From: Fomes fomentarius | Taxonomy: Eukaryota > Basidiomycota > Agaricomycetes > Polyporales > Polyporaceae | NCBI GenBank assembly: GCA_022606135.1 | Contig: JABYQN010000006.1 | Coordinates: forward strand, 2,170,001-2,234,000 | DNA length: 64,000 nucleotides | Direction of reading: 5' to 3' | Shown here: positions 21,827 to 33,453 of the stretch, in pieces | Position numbering within the stretch: the stretch's first letter is position 1 | How the letters are laid out: each line of letters starts with the position of its first letter | Notes under the pieces: generated by a model | The model's database searches: none | Seen by the model: only the letters and a program-made list of their open reading frames with translations | Told to the model about the DNA's origin: nothing | Program-made: the position numbers and the translations under genes

Positions 21827-24800
21827 ATGGCTCTCCACACACCAGACTCTCCCGAAACCTCTCGCACCTACCAATTCATGAACCGCATTAACACCGCATA
21901 TGCCCTCCAGCTCTCCACATATCACGATCTGTTCCTGTGGTCGACAGAGAACATTGACAAGTTCTGGAGTGCGGTCTGGGACGAGACTGAGATCATTGGG
22001 GTCAAGGGTGACCACATCGTCGACACTGATGCACAGCCGCCTGAGAATCCCCCATGGTTCTCGCACGCACAGCTCAACTACGCTGAGAACATGCTCCGAT
22101 GTCGGGCACCGGATAAGACCGCACTCGTCCAAGCCAGTATGTTCTCGTTTACGGTTCGATGCACGTTCGTCCGTGCTGCGTTGTGACAGCTATCTCCGTC
22201 TTAGTTGAGCCTGAACTTAACCACCCCAGACCCGAGCTGCGACGCGTCAGCTATGCCGAGCTGTACACCCTTGTGGCGAACCTCGTCTCGGCATTCCTCG
22301 CCCGCGGCTTGAAGCCTGGAGACAGGATTGCATCATACTCATCCAATTGCATTGTATGTATTGGCCGAGTGCTAGTCATGTCAGGACAAATCCCGACGAG
22401 CTGAGTGCATCTGGACGCTGGGTGTGGAGGTCTCGCTCCGCAAACACCCACAGCCTGTGCGAGGTGACTCATCGCTGACGTTTCGTCTTTCGTAGGAGAA
22501 CGTCGCAGCTTGCCTGGCATGTGCCGCCATCGGTCAGTGTGTGCCTCTCCGAAGCCGTATGACCCGCACCGTCCAATACAATTCTGTTCATAGGTTGCAT
22601 CTGGGTGAGCGCCGCCGCCGACTTCGGACCTGAAGGAGTCTATGAGAGGTTAGTCTAGGTGAACTATTTCTGTGCTTGTACTCATGACCGGCATAGGCTC
22701 GACCAAGTGCAACCGCGACTCGTCATCTCAGTCGATGCTGTTGTGTATGCTCCGATAAGATGGTGTTGAGGAACACTCATTGATTTCCCGTTCCTGTCAG
22801 CTACAATGCCAAGGTGCATCCGCACCTTCCGAAGCTCAGAGCTCTCTTGGCAGCACTGTCAGAGAAGGCTGACATGCATCCCGAAGTCATCATCGTCCGC
22901 CATCCGTTCGGAGTGACTAATCGTGAGCAGTGGGATCCGTCTTGGAATGATTGGGAAGACGTCGTAGCGGAGGGCCGGGAGAAGAAACTAGGACGCACCC
23001 CCGACGGCGAAATCGAATGGAAGCGTCTCGACTTCAACTGGCCGCTTTGGATTCTGTTCAGCTCGGGGACCACAGGTGTGTGTTCTCGTTCTATGTATGT
23101 CCTGTGGGGTGGGTTCAAACAACCCGGAACGTCCGGAACCTAACGATGCCATGCGAAGGTCGTCCAAAGTAAGGTTGGTACTCCACCGAACGGGATGAGG
23201 GCTGATCACCCCGGCTCGCGCCGCAGGCCCATCGTCCACCGCGCAGGCGGCATGTTAATCCAAGCGAAAAAAGAGTTTGTCATCTGCGCGGATCTAAAAT
23301 CGGAGGACGTGTTCTTTTACTACACGACTACGTTAGTGGACGCCACACTTTCGTGTATTACTACGCAGCTGACATGTCTGGTTGGTCAGGGGATGGATGA
23401 TGTGGAACTTCTTGGTGAGCGGTCTGAGCGTCGGTTGCACCCTAGTGCTATACGACGGCAGTCCGCTCTACGACCCTCCCTATCTGTGGCGTCTCGTGGA
23501 TGAGCTGGGTATAACGATCTTCGGAACTAGCGCGAAGTACATCGATCAGCTCACGGTATGTACTCACATGCTCTTTACGCACCCCTCGAACCCTACTTTG
23601 CCTTCTCTTTCGTTCCTCGTTGATTGTGTGTGTTATACAGAAAGTCTACAAACCTGCTGAGCACCACAAACTGTCAACTCTGCGGCATATATACTCCACA
23701 GGCTCGCCACTGGCTCCTCATCTGTTTGACTTCGTTTACGAGCACATTAGCCCCCATGTCTTGTTAGCGTCAATAACTGGTACGCCCGTCTCCCTCTCGT
23801 CTATTTTTAGACACGTCCCCAGAACTGTGAAACGCTCATCTCGCACTAGGCGGAACGGACATCTGCTCTCTTTTCGCAGGAATGTGCACCGCGCTCCCGG
23901 TCTTCCGCGGGGAAATACAGTGTCGGCTCCTGGGCATGGCCGTCGAAGCCTTCACACCTACAGGTACCGTAGCAGGGCCAGACAACGCGGGAGAACTGGT
24001 CTGTCTGAAGCCCTTCCCCTGCATGCCCGCCGGCTTCTGGCCCCTTCCGGGGTATGGGAAGCCAGAGGCGGTCGAAGCAGCACAGAAGCGATACCAGGAT
24101 GCGTACTTCTCTGAGTTCAAGGGCGTTTGGTGTAAGTTCAAGAACCTCCTATCTGTGATGCGCCCTCGATCCTGCAACCGCTGACTGCTGACGCGCTCTT
24201 GCATATCCCGTGCATCATCTTCTCTATGCAGTTCACGGTGACCATATCGTGATCACGAGCTCTAGGGCAGGGAATGGCGGCGGCCTCGTCATGCTGGGAA
24301 GAAGCGACGGCGTTTTGTGCGTACTCGGACACTCGTGTTCTCACTTCTCCGTGTGGCTCGCTCCGGTCAATATCGCTCACGAACCGCGCATGTCAGGAAT
24401 CCGGGAGGCGTGCGCTTTGGGTCAGCTGAGATCTACGACGCCATAGAACACTGCTTCGCGCCTACGGCGACTCACGCCGCGCACACCATCGTCGACTGTC
24501 TCGCCGTTGGACAGAGCATCGGAGGGGGCGCTGACGAACGCGTGATCCTCTTTGTGAAGCTGCTGGAGGGGCAAGTGCTGACGCATGAGTTGGAAAAGAG
24601 GATCAAGACGGAGGTGCGCGCCCGCAGGAGCGCCCGGCATGTCCCTGCTCGGGTAAGTACAATAGACCTCGACGCTCGTGATTCGGAAGCGTGAAGGAGT
24701 GCGGCTCGCTCGCTCGCTGAAGGCTGGACGGAGCTTCGCTGAGCGCAGTTCCCTGCAACGTTGTTCACTCATGGCGTGTGTCGCTTACGGGGCTGTGCAG

Positions 24801-25092
24801 ATCATACAAGTCGCGGATATCCCGTACACAGTGAACATGAAGCGTGTGGAGGTGCCTGTGAAAAAGGTAACGTGGTTCTTTACTTGCCGGATATCCGGAT
24901 GGACGCTGCAGCCCGGGCGGCGGGCTATACGGCTAGATCTCAGTTAGTGTGAAGGAACGTGGATGCTGAGCAGTGGGTGTATAGATCATCAACGGTGCGC
25001 CGGTGAGCACTGTCAATCCGGCGACCCTGCGAAACCCTGAATGCCTGGCCGAGTACGAGAAGATTGGGGCCGCGCTGCGCATGGAAGTATGA
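21827..25092 (+). CDS. AACS: Acetoacetyl-CoA synthetase
   Basis: ATP-dependent ligase that activates acetoacetate in the cytosol (ANL adenylate-forming superfamily). Fifteen exons encode 696 residues, close to the usual family length; the exon lengths sum to exactly 2091 nt. The start MALHTPDSPETSRTYQFMNR fits the family opening. Motifs: the DUF3448-type N-terminus (WFSHAQLNYAENML), the phosphate-binding loop SSGTTGRPKPIVHRAGG, GTSAKYIDQL, the adenylate-binding ITGGTDICSLF and GDHIVI, and the hinge/C-domain (LGRSDGVLNPGGVRFGSAEI, PVKKIINGAPV) with its catalytic Lys. The phosphate-binding loop is itself interrupted by two introns flanking a 10-nt micro-exon (23159-23168). No peroxisomal or mitochondrial signal is evident. 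Confidence 0.95.
23159..23168 (+). other. AACS: 10-nt micro-exon of acetoacetyl-CoA synthetase
   Basis: GTCGTCCAAA lies between an AG acceptor and a GTAAGG donor. It supplies the Arg-Pro and part of the Gly and Lys codons in TTGRPKPIVH. Without it the conserved loop cannot be assembled in frame. Confidence 0.8.
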
Positions 25093-25836
25093 ATGAAGTT
25101 TTTACCACTGGTGCCACCATGGAACCGGAGATGTGTGGGTTCACGGAACTTGGAAAGTAGCTCAGTGTGTTGATAGAGATGAAGTGGCAGTTGCAGACGT
25201 GAGCGAACGGTACATGATGTCGGACTTGACCAGACGGCGAGCAAAGGTCCCGTGTGAGGCATTCCCGCACTGAAAGAGTTCGGTCCGATGGATCTGGACC
25301 TGAGATAGCCTACTGATGACTTTCCCATATTGGGCAAGATTGTGGGCGCCTACGCGCTTATGGGGATGGAGTGCTGCCTCGAGGCGTACCCAGCTTGGCT
25401 TTGGGGACCCATCGTACAAACAACGGAAAATTTGACCGTCTTTAAGCATCGTGAGCCCGCCCTGACCATTCTTTTCTCCGAGCCTCCACCTTGGTTGCCT
25501 CCCTCCTCCGCCCCTTAGAGCTCGAGCCCCGACCTGTGACGGCCGTCGGCTCCTTCTTTTGCTGACCGCACACCCTCCCGGGCCCCCAGCACAGCTCACA
25601 ACGACAGCACGAACACGCACGTCTAGGGACCACGTTTTTTCGCTTTGAGATTCAGAGTCAGCGCCGCCTTTCCGAGGCCTCGTTGTTTTCATAGCCATCG
25701 CTTCACACTTCGACCCCCTCGCGCTTTGCATTTGTCCGTCCTTGTCTGACAGCCCTTTCGGATCCCCGATCCTATAGCTAAGCGTTCTCGGGCGTGGACA
25801 CATCCGCATTGCACTTGCCTGCTTTGCCAGCTAGCC
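25093..25836. other. Intergenic before the tetraspan array
   Basis: About 740 bp. Minus-strand open frames of up to 215 codons are Arg/Gly/Ser-rich and featureless. The pyrimidine-rich end (about 25480-25800) fits the leader of the next gene. Confidence 0.5.
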
Positions 25837-27502
25837 ATGAGTCCTTCAAATACCAGGGCGCAGAGCAGGCCCCGGGACCAGTCACGATCGCGTTCCAACA
25901 ACCAACCTCCCGCTAGACGGCCTTTGCTTGCTTCTCTTTTCTGCTTGCCCCGCATGCCCCCTGTGTTCAACATCGTCCGGGTGTGCGTGTATGGTGAGTA
26001 GTGCTCTTTGCTTTACTTGGAGTTGGGAGCTCATGACACTACTTTCCATTCCTTCTAGTGGCGGTCCTCATTTGGACCATCGTATGCTTAGCTATTGCGG
26101 CGCACTTTCAGAGCGTTTTGCAAGCCTCTGATCTCAGTGAGTGCACCTGTCACTTGGGCGCAGGGTATGTTCTCTGACTCGCGGATCAACTTTGTAGCTC
26201 GTTTCGTGCCGTTTGCTATCTTTGTCTGCTGTGCAAGTCTGCTTATCTTCATTGCACTGTGAGTATTCTCTTTGATCGCGAAGGGTTGGATAGACGGATT
26301 CTCAAAGTTGGATGGGAAGGCTCGCCTTTGGGTTGTGGAAGGAGCGGAACCCGATATCCACGCGGGTTGAGCTCGGATGTCTCGGCCTTGCTGGAACTCT
26401 CTGGCTTGGTAAGTTTTCTCTCTTCACTTTGGATATCTGTCAGATTTGTTTATACCATTTCACTCCTCAAAGCGCTCGGGGCGTTCGTCGCTTCCTCCGA
26501 ATCGGAACTGGCTGACGTGGAATGTTTCTCCTCGTCCGACGCGGACGCTGAGCCCATAGATATTCCTGGGTGTACGTCTGTCACTATCATTACTGCATGG
26601 GTGTTGTTTTAATGACCGTCCCCATTCCAGTCAACACGGAAACCTACCACGCGCAGTACCGTGTCCTGGAGGCCTTCTCCTTCTTCAACATGATTCTTAG
26701 TCAGTCTCCTCTATTCTGGTTCCTCCAAGCCTGTCTGACACGATGAATTACAGTCTTCGGATTTCTTGTATTATTATTGGTGCTTGCTCTTCGGCAACAC
26801 CGCGCTGGCAAGAAGGGTGTCTGGATCGAACCTGTCACGGAGATGTGGTTCGGTCAGAAAGGTCGAGCTATGGGCAAGCTTCCCGCACCGGTTACCCACC
26901 GCTCTCGCTCTCAATCTCGGCGTCCGACGACGACCGAGAAGGAGAAGGAGAAGCCTAGGGCGCGGTCTCAGTCTCGCTCTCGCCCGGCCGACGTTCGCCG
27001 GAACGAGTCCCAGCGCGCTCTCATCCGTGACGATTCGTACCGGACCACCGACTCTCGCCGCCCGCTCAACCGCGATGATTCGCACAGGACGACTGACTCT
27101 CGTCGGCCGCTCAACCGCGATGACTCGCGCCGCACAACCGACTCGCGCAAGCCCCTCAACCGAGACGATTCGTATCGGACTACGGATTCTCGCCGGGCAG
27201 ACGTCCGCCGTGACGACTCGCGTCGGACGAACGACTCTTCAAGACGACCGGACCTGCGCCGTGATGACTCTCGGCGGACGAACCCAGAGTTGCGGAGAGA
27301 AGACTCGTCTCGTCGAGCTAACGTCGCCGCCGTCGCGGAGCCGCGACGGCTGGCGCAACGGAGCGGGTCGCCGACACGCAACGAAGCACCGACATATGTA
27401 TATTGGATCCCGCACAAGACGCCTGAAGAGGCGCATGCGCGGGAGACACGCGGAGGCCCCGCGCGCGATAGCAAGTTCTTTGGCCTGCCACACAGGCGGT
27501 GA
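25837..27502 (+). CDS. MARVEL/tetraspan-like membrane protein with Arg-Asp-Ser repeat tail (copy 1)
   Basis: Seven exons (25837-25993, 26059-26136, 26198-26258, 26308-26408, 26473-26571, 26631-26699, 26754-27502) encode 437 residues. Four membrane segments are visible: around VCVYVAVLIWTIVCLAIAAH, VPFAIFVCCASLLIFIALL, RVELGCLGLAGTLWLALGAF (including the TRVELGCLGLAG signature common in fungal MARVEL-like proteins) and FSFFNMILIFGFLVLLLVLA. A loop with a single Cys lies between the third and fourth. Both ends are expected in the cytoplasm: an SR-like basic N-terminus (QSRPRDQSRSRSNN) and a long C-terminal tail (about residues 205-437), Arg/Ser/Asp-rich and built on repeats of RDDSxRTTDSRRPLN. 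First of three adjacent related genes. Function unknown; fungal relatives are thought to organise membrane domains. Confidence 0.8.
27026..27321 (+). repeat. Tandem 45-bp coding repeat
   Basis: Three units of 15 codons at 27026-27070, 27071-27115 and 27116-27160 (RDDSxRTTDSRxPLN), then progressively diverged or shortened units with the core RDDSRRTN. Differences between units are partly synonymous, so the array is not a very recent expansion. Confidence 0.85.
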
Positions 27503-28195
27503 CGGGCTCGCGCGACGCGGGTACGAACATTTATTATGTATTGACGTCTGACGATATACGAGCATATAGACACACGACGACGGCTCCTGCTGTAGCACCT
27601 GCCGGATCATATTGAGATGTATCTGTCTAGGGCATTCAGTGCTTTGTACCATTAGGAATTACATTGGTGTATCAACGGTGTATACTTGGAGATGTGGAAG
27701 AACACCAACACGTGGGGGCGCAGTGAGAAGAAACGAGGCAGAAGGCGGTGAGCGGTGAGTATTGTTGTGCCAGGCAGAACAGTTGAGCCTGAGACGGGCA
27801 TGAGAGCGCGGGAGTCGGGGCGGGGTGCACGAGGAAGTGGCGCGACGTCGTCCGTGGGCACGCGTACGGTCACGTGGCTGGAATAAATGAACGTTTGGGG
27901 ACGCGCCCGGGAGAGTGGAGGCGAAGATTGAGGGAGTTGGAGAAGACGTCACTGCGCTCACTGCTGCCCTCTGCCCTCGCTCAGCTGCGCCTGACCTCGC
28001 TCTTGCACGCCTGCACGCTCACGACCTCCGACGACGCTTCATATTTCTCCTCCTCCTACGCCCTCACGACACTCTGATACTCCACTGCGCCTCTTGCACG
28101 CACTCCCGCCGCTGCCTCCCCAGGTCCGCGCCCCCGCTCCGCTCATCTCGCCTAGTCCTCCACAATGCTCACGGCTGCGTGGTCTTTCGTCCAGG
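27503..28195. other. Intergenic between tetraspan copies 1 and 2
   Basis: About 690 bp, with the 3' UTR of copy 1 and the promoter of copy 2. It contains one copy of the shared GGTCACGTGGC motif (listed separately). No coding evidence. Confidence 0.5.
27868..27878. promoter_or_regulatory. GGTCACGTGGC motif upstream of tetraspan copy 2
   Basis: E-box-centred 11-mer about 318 bp before the copy 2 ATG. The preceding TAC is shared with the site at 45428, giving a 14-base match between the two loci. GTCACGTG is the core bound by Cbf1-type bHLH proteins in fungi; binding here is inference. Confidence 0.45.
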
Positions 28196-29367
28196 ATGAC
28201 GCAATTGTTCAGGGATATGCGCCTCTATGGCAATAGTCAGTCCATCGCATCTTCCTCTCCCAACCCCGCGCGAGCACTGATCACGGACCACGACTGTGAT
28301 CGCGGCTGTGGATAGTCATTCTCCTGCTCCTCACTGCAACCGTGCTGGGGATCACCGCATACTGGGCGAGCATCTTCTTGCCTGACGTCCGCCGTACGTT
28401 CCCTTTCTTCTTTCCTAATCGGAGGCGATCATTCACTTCTTTTCGCGACTCTAGACGACTACTCGATCTTCGCACTCATCATCCCTTCACTAACGATACT
28501 ACTGATATTGGTTGGGTATGTGCATTAATCGTGTAGTCACGCAGTCAGCTCACGCTCTTCCCCCAGGTTACAATGGTCAACTCCGAGAACGGAAGCCTTC
28601 TTCCTCTTTGTTGTTGGTGTCCTTTGGCTTGGTGAGTTTGCACTCGCGTCCGGTAAATATATGACAACCGTAACATCAATATGCGAGTGCAGCTATGGCA
28701 GCATGGACGACGTAAGTGCTTTCTCCAAGCTCCTCGACTCAGTCGTTGAAGTGTCATGTACAGTGACATCATTGGCAACACTCAATGTGATGCTCAGACC
28801 AGCCAAACCGTTCCGACCCACAATGGTGGAACTCGTAAGTCGACGTGGACAACCGTTTCTCTCAAGCTCACCGCCCTTTGTATTTAGTATCTGCACGCAG
28901 CTGGTGCTACGAGATGCGTGTCGTACAGGCATTCTCGTGGATGATCTTTTGCCTCTGTTCGTACCTTTCCTATTCCCCGTACAGTTTCACAGTTCCATTC
29001 TCACACCTACCACCACCGCCCCTCAGATGCAATCTTCCTGTACATTCTCATCGCGCTCACCAGCCGCGCGAAGACTCTCGGTCGCATGTACGCCTGGGCG
29101 GAGCCTATCGTCGAGCTGCCCTGGTTCGGGCAATGGCCGGGCTACCCCGAGGGCCAGTACCCGCAGCAGAATGGCATGTACCCAGGGCAGTACGCGTACC
29201 CCGCCGGCATCCCGATGAGCTATCCTGGAGTGGGCTACCCCGGAAGTCAGGTTGCCCCTGGGTATGTGATCCAGCAGAATCCTGGATACTCTGTAGTAAT
29301 TCAGCCTGGCGTCGGGGGACAGCCTCCGACTATAACTCAGGTTCCCGGCTCGGTGAGCTCGGTCTGA
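28196..29367 (+). CDS. MARVEL/tetraspan-like membrane protein with Tyr-Pro-Gly-rich tail (copy 2)
   Basis: Eight exons (28196-28235, 28316-28393, 28455-28515, 28567-28631, 28693-28711, 28764-28834, 28888-28956, 29027-29367) encode 247 residues, including a 19-nt exon. Membrane segments: NIILLLLTATVLGITAYWAS, YSIFALIIPSLTILLILVGL, AFFLFVVGVLWLAMAAW and VQAFSWMIFCLYAIFLYILI. A Cys-containing loop sits before the fourth, as in copy 1. The tail is a Tyr/Pro/Gly/Gln-rich sequence (for example YPEGQYPQQNGMYPGQYAYP), quite unlike the Arg/Asp/Ser tail of copy 1. Intron positions relative to membrane segments match those of copies 1 and 3. A start codon at 28216 (MRLYGN) is possible. Confidence 0.75.
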
Positions 29368-30295
29368 AGCAGCCACCCACCCACCCCCCACGCAACCCTA
29401 TTCCACTCTCTGCTGCTATATAGAGGGCGGCACAAGCGAAGTCAACGCAATGACGAATGGGGTGACTGCTGCGAGTCTGGGGGCTGATCCCCCCGCTGTG
29501 TTGCTTTCCTATGCTTTCTCCTCTTTCACCTTTTGGATGTGCTCCACTATACTTACTACGCTTGCGCTTGTTCTGTGACGAAAGTGACGAAAAGGAAGGG
29601 GGTTTGCGACACCCACACACATAGATGCCTCTACGTGTAACGGAAGGTTTCTTGCGCTTGGTTGTTGTTCGCTATTACTATACATGCTACGTGCAGTGTT
29701 CATTTGTTTCAATCCCACGAGCCACGAGATGAATTCGTCATGAGCAATGTGTATTGGCGGCATTTGACGCGGTTCTTACTGCATCGCGGATGCAGGTAGG
29801 TGGCTCTGACGTCCATCTCCGCCTGGCTGGTGTCTTGATATCACTGACAAGTGCGTGTCCAGCATCAAAGCTTACGTCTACACGTGCCAGTGCTACACTT
29901 GATTACGTTAGGTTCGACCGTCTTCTTCCGGGTTCGTGAGTCGATACCGTGACACCGGTACTTCGCCCGAGTGAACGTGGCTTAGGAGTGGTGCAAGCAT
30001 TGGCAGGCGATCACAGGTGTACAACAACACGTTAGGCCTCGTGGTAGAGGCCCTCCCCCGGGCCAGGCGCACAACGCGTGCGTTCGCGTGCTGCTGAGAT
30101 AGACTACAGCATCGGTCGCGCCAGCGATGGTGCGGGACGATCTCTGAATCCCACCCAGAGCTTCATCCATCGCATCCCCACTGATACGCTTGTCTCTGCC
30201 GTGCTGCGCTCGATCTCCTCCGAGTCCTATTCCCTGTGCTCAGACCTTGACAACAACAGAGGTACTAGCTTAACGAGCGTAGCGAGAAGGACGAA
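29368..30295. other. Intergenic between tetraspan copies 2 and 3
   Basis: About 930 bp with no protein-like frame. It should contain the 3' UTR of copy 2 and the promoter of copy 3. Confidence 0.45.
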
Positions 30296-31055
30296 ATGTC
30301 GCTCTTCCAGGGTCGGGTTGCCAGATCCGCGCTGTATGGTACGTCAGCGAACAGTGCGCTCCACCGACGCAGAGGACGTCGATCTGATTTTAACTTGGAC
30401 TGGCGGACGGGTACCGCATGCGTTCTGTGACTTTAGCGGGCGGCGCTGTGGTGCTCGCGCACCTTGTTGCGAGGCTCGTCCCCGATTCAGTCCGTAAGTA
30501 CTTCAACCCTCAATCTCGCTGTGCTCGGGCCCAAGGAGCTAAGCGTTGAACGTTGGATCCATCGCACACTGGTGTTGGGCTCTTGGGGACGGCAGAAACC
30601 TTCAGCTTGATGCAGACTGCCGTGGCGATCCTAGCAATTGCTTCGTTGGCAGTGATGTGAGTGAATGACCTATCTGTCCTCACGCGGATGATGACGCTTG
30701 CGCGACTAACGCATGTCGGGAATCGCAGGGTGGTGACGCACCATAGGAGGGCGGGGAACATGCTCACGCACACCCAGGAGGAAATGGTCCTCATCACGGC
30801 CTTTGGGTTGATGTGGTTCGGTGCGTAGCCTGCGTCTGTTTCTCTCCGCCCATACCGACGCGACCGGGTGTACTAGCTATCCTGCTTGGATGGCGGGCCT
30901 ACCAGCAGCGCGGAATCGCCCCAGGAGAGGCGGCGAACACTCCGCTCGCGAGCGGGTCGCAGGGGTACAACGAGGGCTTCACCTCTGGCAAGAGGCCGTA
31001 CCCGTGCAGCAGCGACTCCACCTATTGTGTGGTGGAAGAATGGACGTACTGGTGA
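30296..31055 (+). CDS. Truncated MARVEL/tetraspan-like protein (copy 3)
   Basis: Five exons (30296-30338, 30437-30493, 30596-30656, 30729-30820, 30877-31055) give 143 residues. Exon 1 (MSLFQGRVARSALYG) and intron phases match copy 2. Membrane segments corresponding to the first three of copies 1 and 2 are visible (GGAVVLAHLVARLV, SLMQTAVAILAIASLAVM, MVLITAFGLMWFAILLG), then a loop with two Cys. The frame stops at YCVVEEWTYW, exactly where the other copies enter the fourth membrane segment (YRVLEAFSFF and YEMRVVQAFSW). So copy 3 either works with three segments or is a decayed copy; a missed further exon is possible but I could not find one. The intact splice sites argue that it is still transcribed. 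Confidence 0.55.
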
Positions 31056-32064
31056 AGCGCTTGTGTGGATCATGGGGTGGGATGTGTGTGCTGAGCGCGC
31101 ACTAGTGGCATTAACTGGACGACGGTCCTCGAGCTAGCTAGCTCCCTTAATCTTTCTTGGTCAACTTTAGAAATTACAACATCAATCTCGTAGGATTCAT
31201 ATCTATGCAACTCAATGTAACTCGAGGCATTCATGCGACTTACTTAGCAACATCAAGTGTGCACGGAGGTCGGACAGTCGGTCCGCGGCCGTTGGACAAC
31301 GGTCCATTCAGGTAGATCGCGCCAGAAATAAGCGGAGGAAGACAAGGTCCAGTCATGGTCGGTAGTCACGATTATATGCTCCCGAACACCGTCTTGACTC
31401 TCGAGCTTGAGCAGCCGTCAAGCGGCGAGCCGAGTAGACAATAAGTACATTGCTTCCTTCGTATGCGCGATCGCTGTTTGCCGTGCACGGAGGCAAATCC
31501 TTTGCTCCTGGAGTGGCTGCATGTGTCAGTCCATGGCGGCGGCGTGCTCCTAGTCCGGTTCTGGCCCCTGGGTCCCCTGAATGCAAAATGCACTCAGAAC
31601 GCATCATGCTCCCGCGATGAGTTGTAGCAGGAGGTGCAGCATAGGTTTGAAGCAGCCTATAGGGAGTACGAAGGAAGCTGGCCGGTGGTCGTGGTCGGGT
31701 TCAAGGATTGGACTCGGACGTCCGACGGGTAGATACCGGCCCAGGACGCCGAAACAGGAAGGCAGGCGCACGGGGTCACTATGTACATACTTGTAGTTAC
31801 CTTCGTCACCGCTTAATTCTCCTTTCACCATCTCTCAGGTTCCCCTCCGTTCCCTGCCGCCCGTCCGACTCCTTACCTCCGTTCTTGACCACCACTCACC
31901 TTTCGTATCCCCTGTTTGCGTCCTCTAGTGCTCTGCTACGTCCTCTCATCTCCGCTCTCGCCCTCACAGCAACTCGGTACACTCCAGGAAGCACACACCA
32001 CACGAGGCATCATGATAAGTGCCTATCCCGCCCTCTCCCTCTGGCGAGTGTACTGACATGCGCC
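31056..32064. other. Intergenic before UBC8
   Basis: About 1 kb. Open frames are short or compositionally poor. The pyrimidine-rich part (about 31820-32060) is probably the UBC8 leader. Confidence 0.5.
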
Positions 32065-32947
32065 ATGGACCTACACAACCCTAGCAAGCGTCGCATTGAG
32101 ACGGACGTGATGAAGATGTACGTTACTGAACTGCCGAGCCTGTATAGACAGGGCCGTACTGACTGGAGTGCCTCGGAACGTACAGGCTGATGTCGGACTA
32201 CGAGGTCAATCTCGTTAACGACAACATGCAGGAGTTCTACGTTCGATTCTTTGGGCCCGCTGAGAGTACGTCCCTATTACTCGTCTCCGATTGTTCGTCT
32301 GACCCATAAACTTTCCACCTCTCGCCTACCATTCGGTCGCTCTCCGCTCTGTCATCTTGGGACCATCATCTTATACTTGCTGCGCCGCCGCCACCATAGC
32401 ACCGTTTGCGGGTGGAGTGTGGAAGATCCATGTCGAGCTTCCGGACCAGTACCCATTCAAGTCGCCAAGTATTGGGTTCATGAACAAGATCTTCCACCCG
32501 AACATCGACGAACTGTGTGTGCTCCAATGGAACACTGCTGGACGAATCGCTGACATATTGCATGCTCATCTAGCAGTGGCTCCGTATGTCTCGACGTCAT
32601 CAACCAGACATGGTCACCTATGTTTGGTGCGTCTCCGCCCCCGCACCCCCTGCAGAGCGTGCTCGTGCCAGCACTCACAAATCTGACGAATAGACATGAT
32701 CAACATCTTCGAAGTGTTCCTTCCGCAGCTCCTCCGGTATCCGAACCCGAATGATCCTCTGAACGGCGAGGCTGCGGCACTGCTCATGCGCCATCCAAAG
32801 GAGTACGATGCCAAGGTGAAGGAGTACGTCCAACGGTTCGCAACGAAGGAAGCGGCAGATGCAATGGACAAGGACGACGAAGACGGTGAAGACGAGGAGA
32901 TGAGTGACATAGGCAGCATCAGCGACATCAGCGACGATAAGGCATAG
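32065..32947 (+). CDS. UBC8: Ubiquitin-conjugating enzyme E2, Ubc8/UBE2H type
   Basis: Transfers ubiquitin; the yeast enzyme serves the GID ligase in degrading gluconeogenic enzymes. Five exons (32065-32117, 32186-32265, 32400-32514, 32574-32626, 32694-32947) encode 184 residues. Typical sequence: [55 protein letters not shown], then the catalytic Cys in [17 protein letters not shown] and the helix [20 protein letters not shown]. The acidic C-terminus ([17 protein letters not shown]) is a mark of this E2 class. The first few residues (MDLHNPSK) are the least certain part. Confidence 0.96.
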
Positions 32948-33453
32948 TTGTGAAGCACTGGTACTCCTTACGGATCGCCCTGGCCCTCAACCTCCTCCGT
33001 CTGTCTGCATACCTCCTATACCTCGCTCGCTTTCCATTGGTTATTGTAATGCGCGCCACTGCTGGCGTGGTCTGTAACTGACATCGATGTAACATCACCA
33101 CTCTGTCCATCTCATCTCCTTCACTCTGGAATCTAATCTCTGTATTCGTGTAGATCGCCGCCTGTCGTCGTCTGTGTACCCATCTCATTCTCCTCCTCCC
33201 CTTTCACGATCTCCACATCCCCCCTTTCTGATTTAGTAATAGGCTCCCGTCTCATATTCCATGGAGCATCTGAACACTGTCTGCTTAGCCGTGGGTGCGT
33301 TTATCGCGAATGCGTAGCCAGCAATTGTAGGTGCCGCGATGAATAATGTCCCGGCGGGCGATGGATGGGTCAGACGTGAACGTGATCCGTATGACCGCGG
33401 TGAGGGAGCGGTGCGATGTTGGTAAAATTGCGCTTAAAGCCCAAGCTCAAGGT
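32948..33453. other. Intergenic: convergent 3' ends of UBC8 and THOC5
   Basis: Tail-to-tail gap of about 500 bp. Pyrimidine-rich 3' sequence and no coding evidence. Confidence 0.5.
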
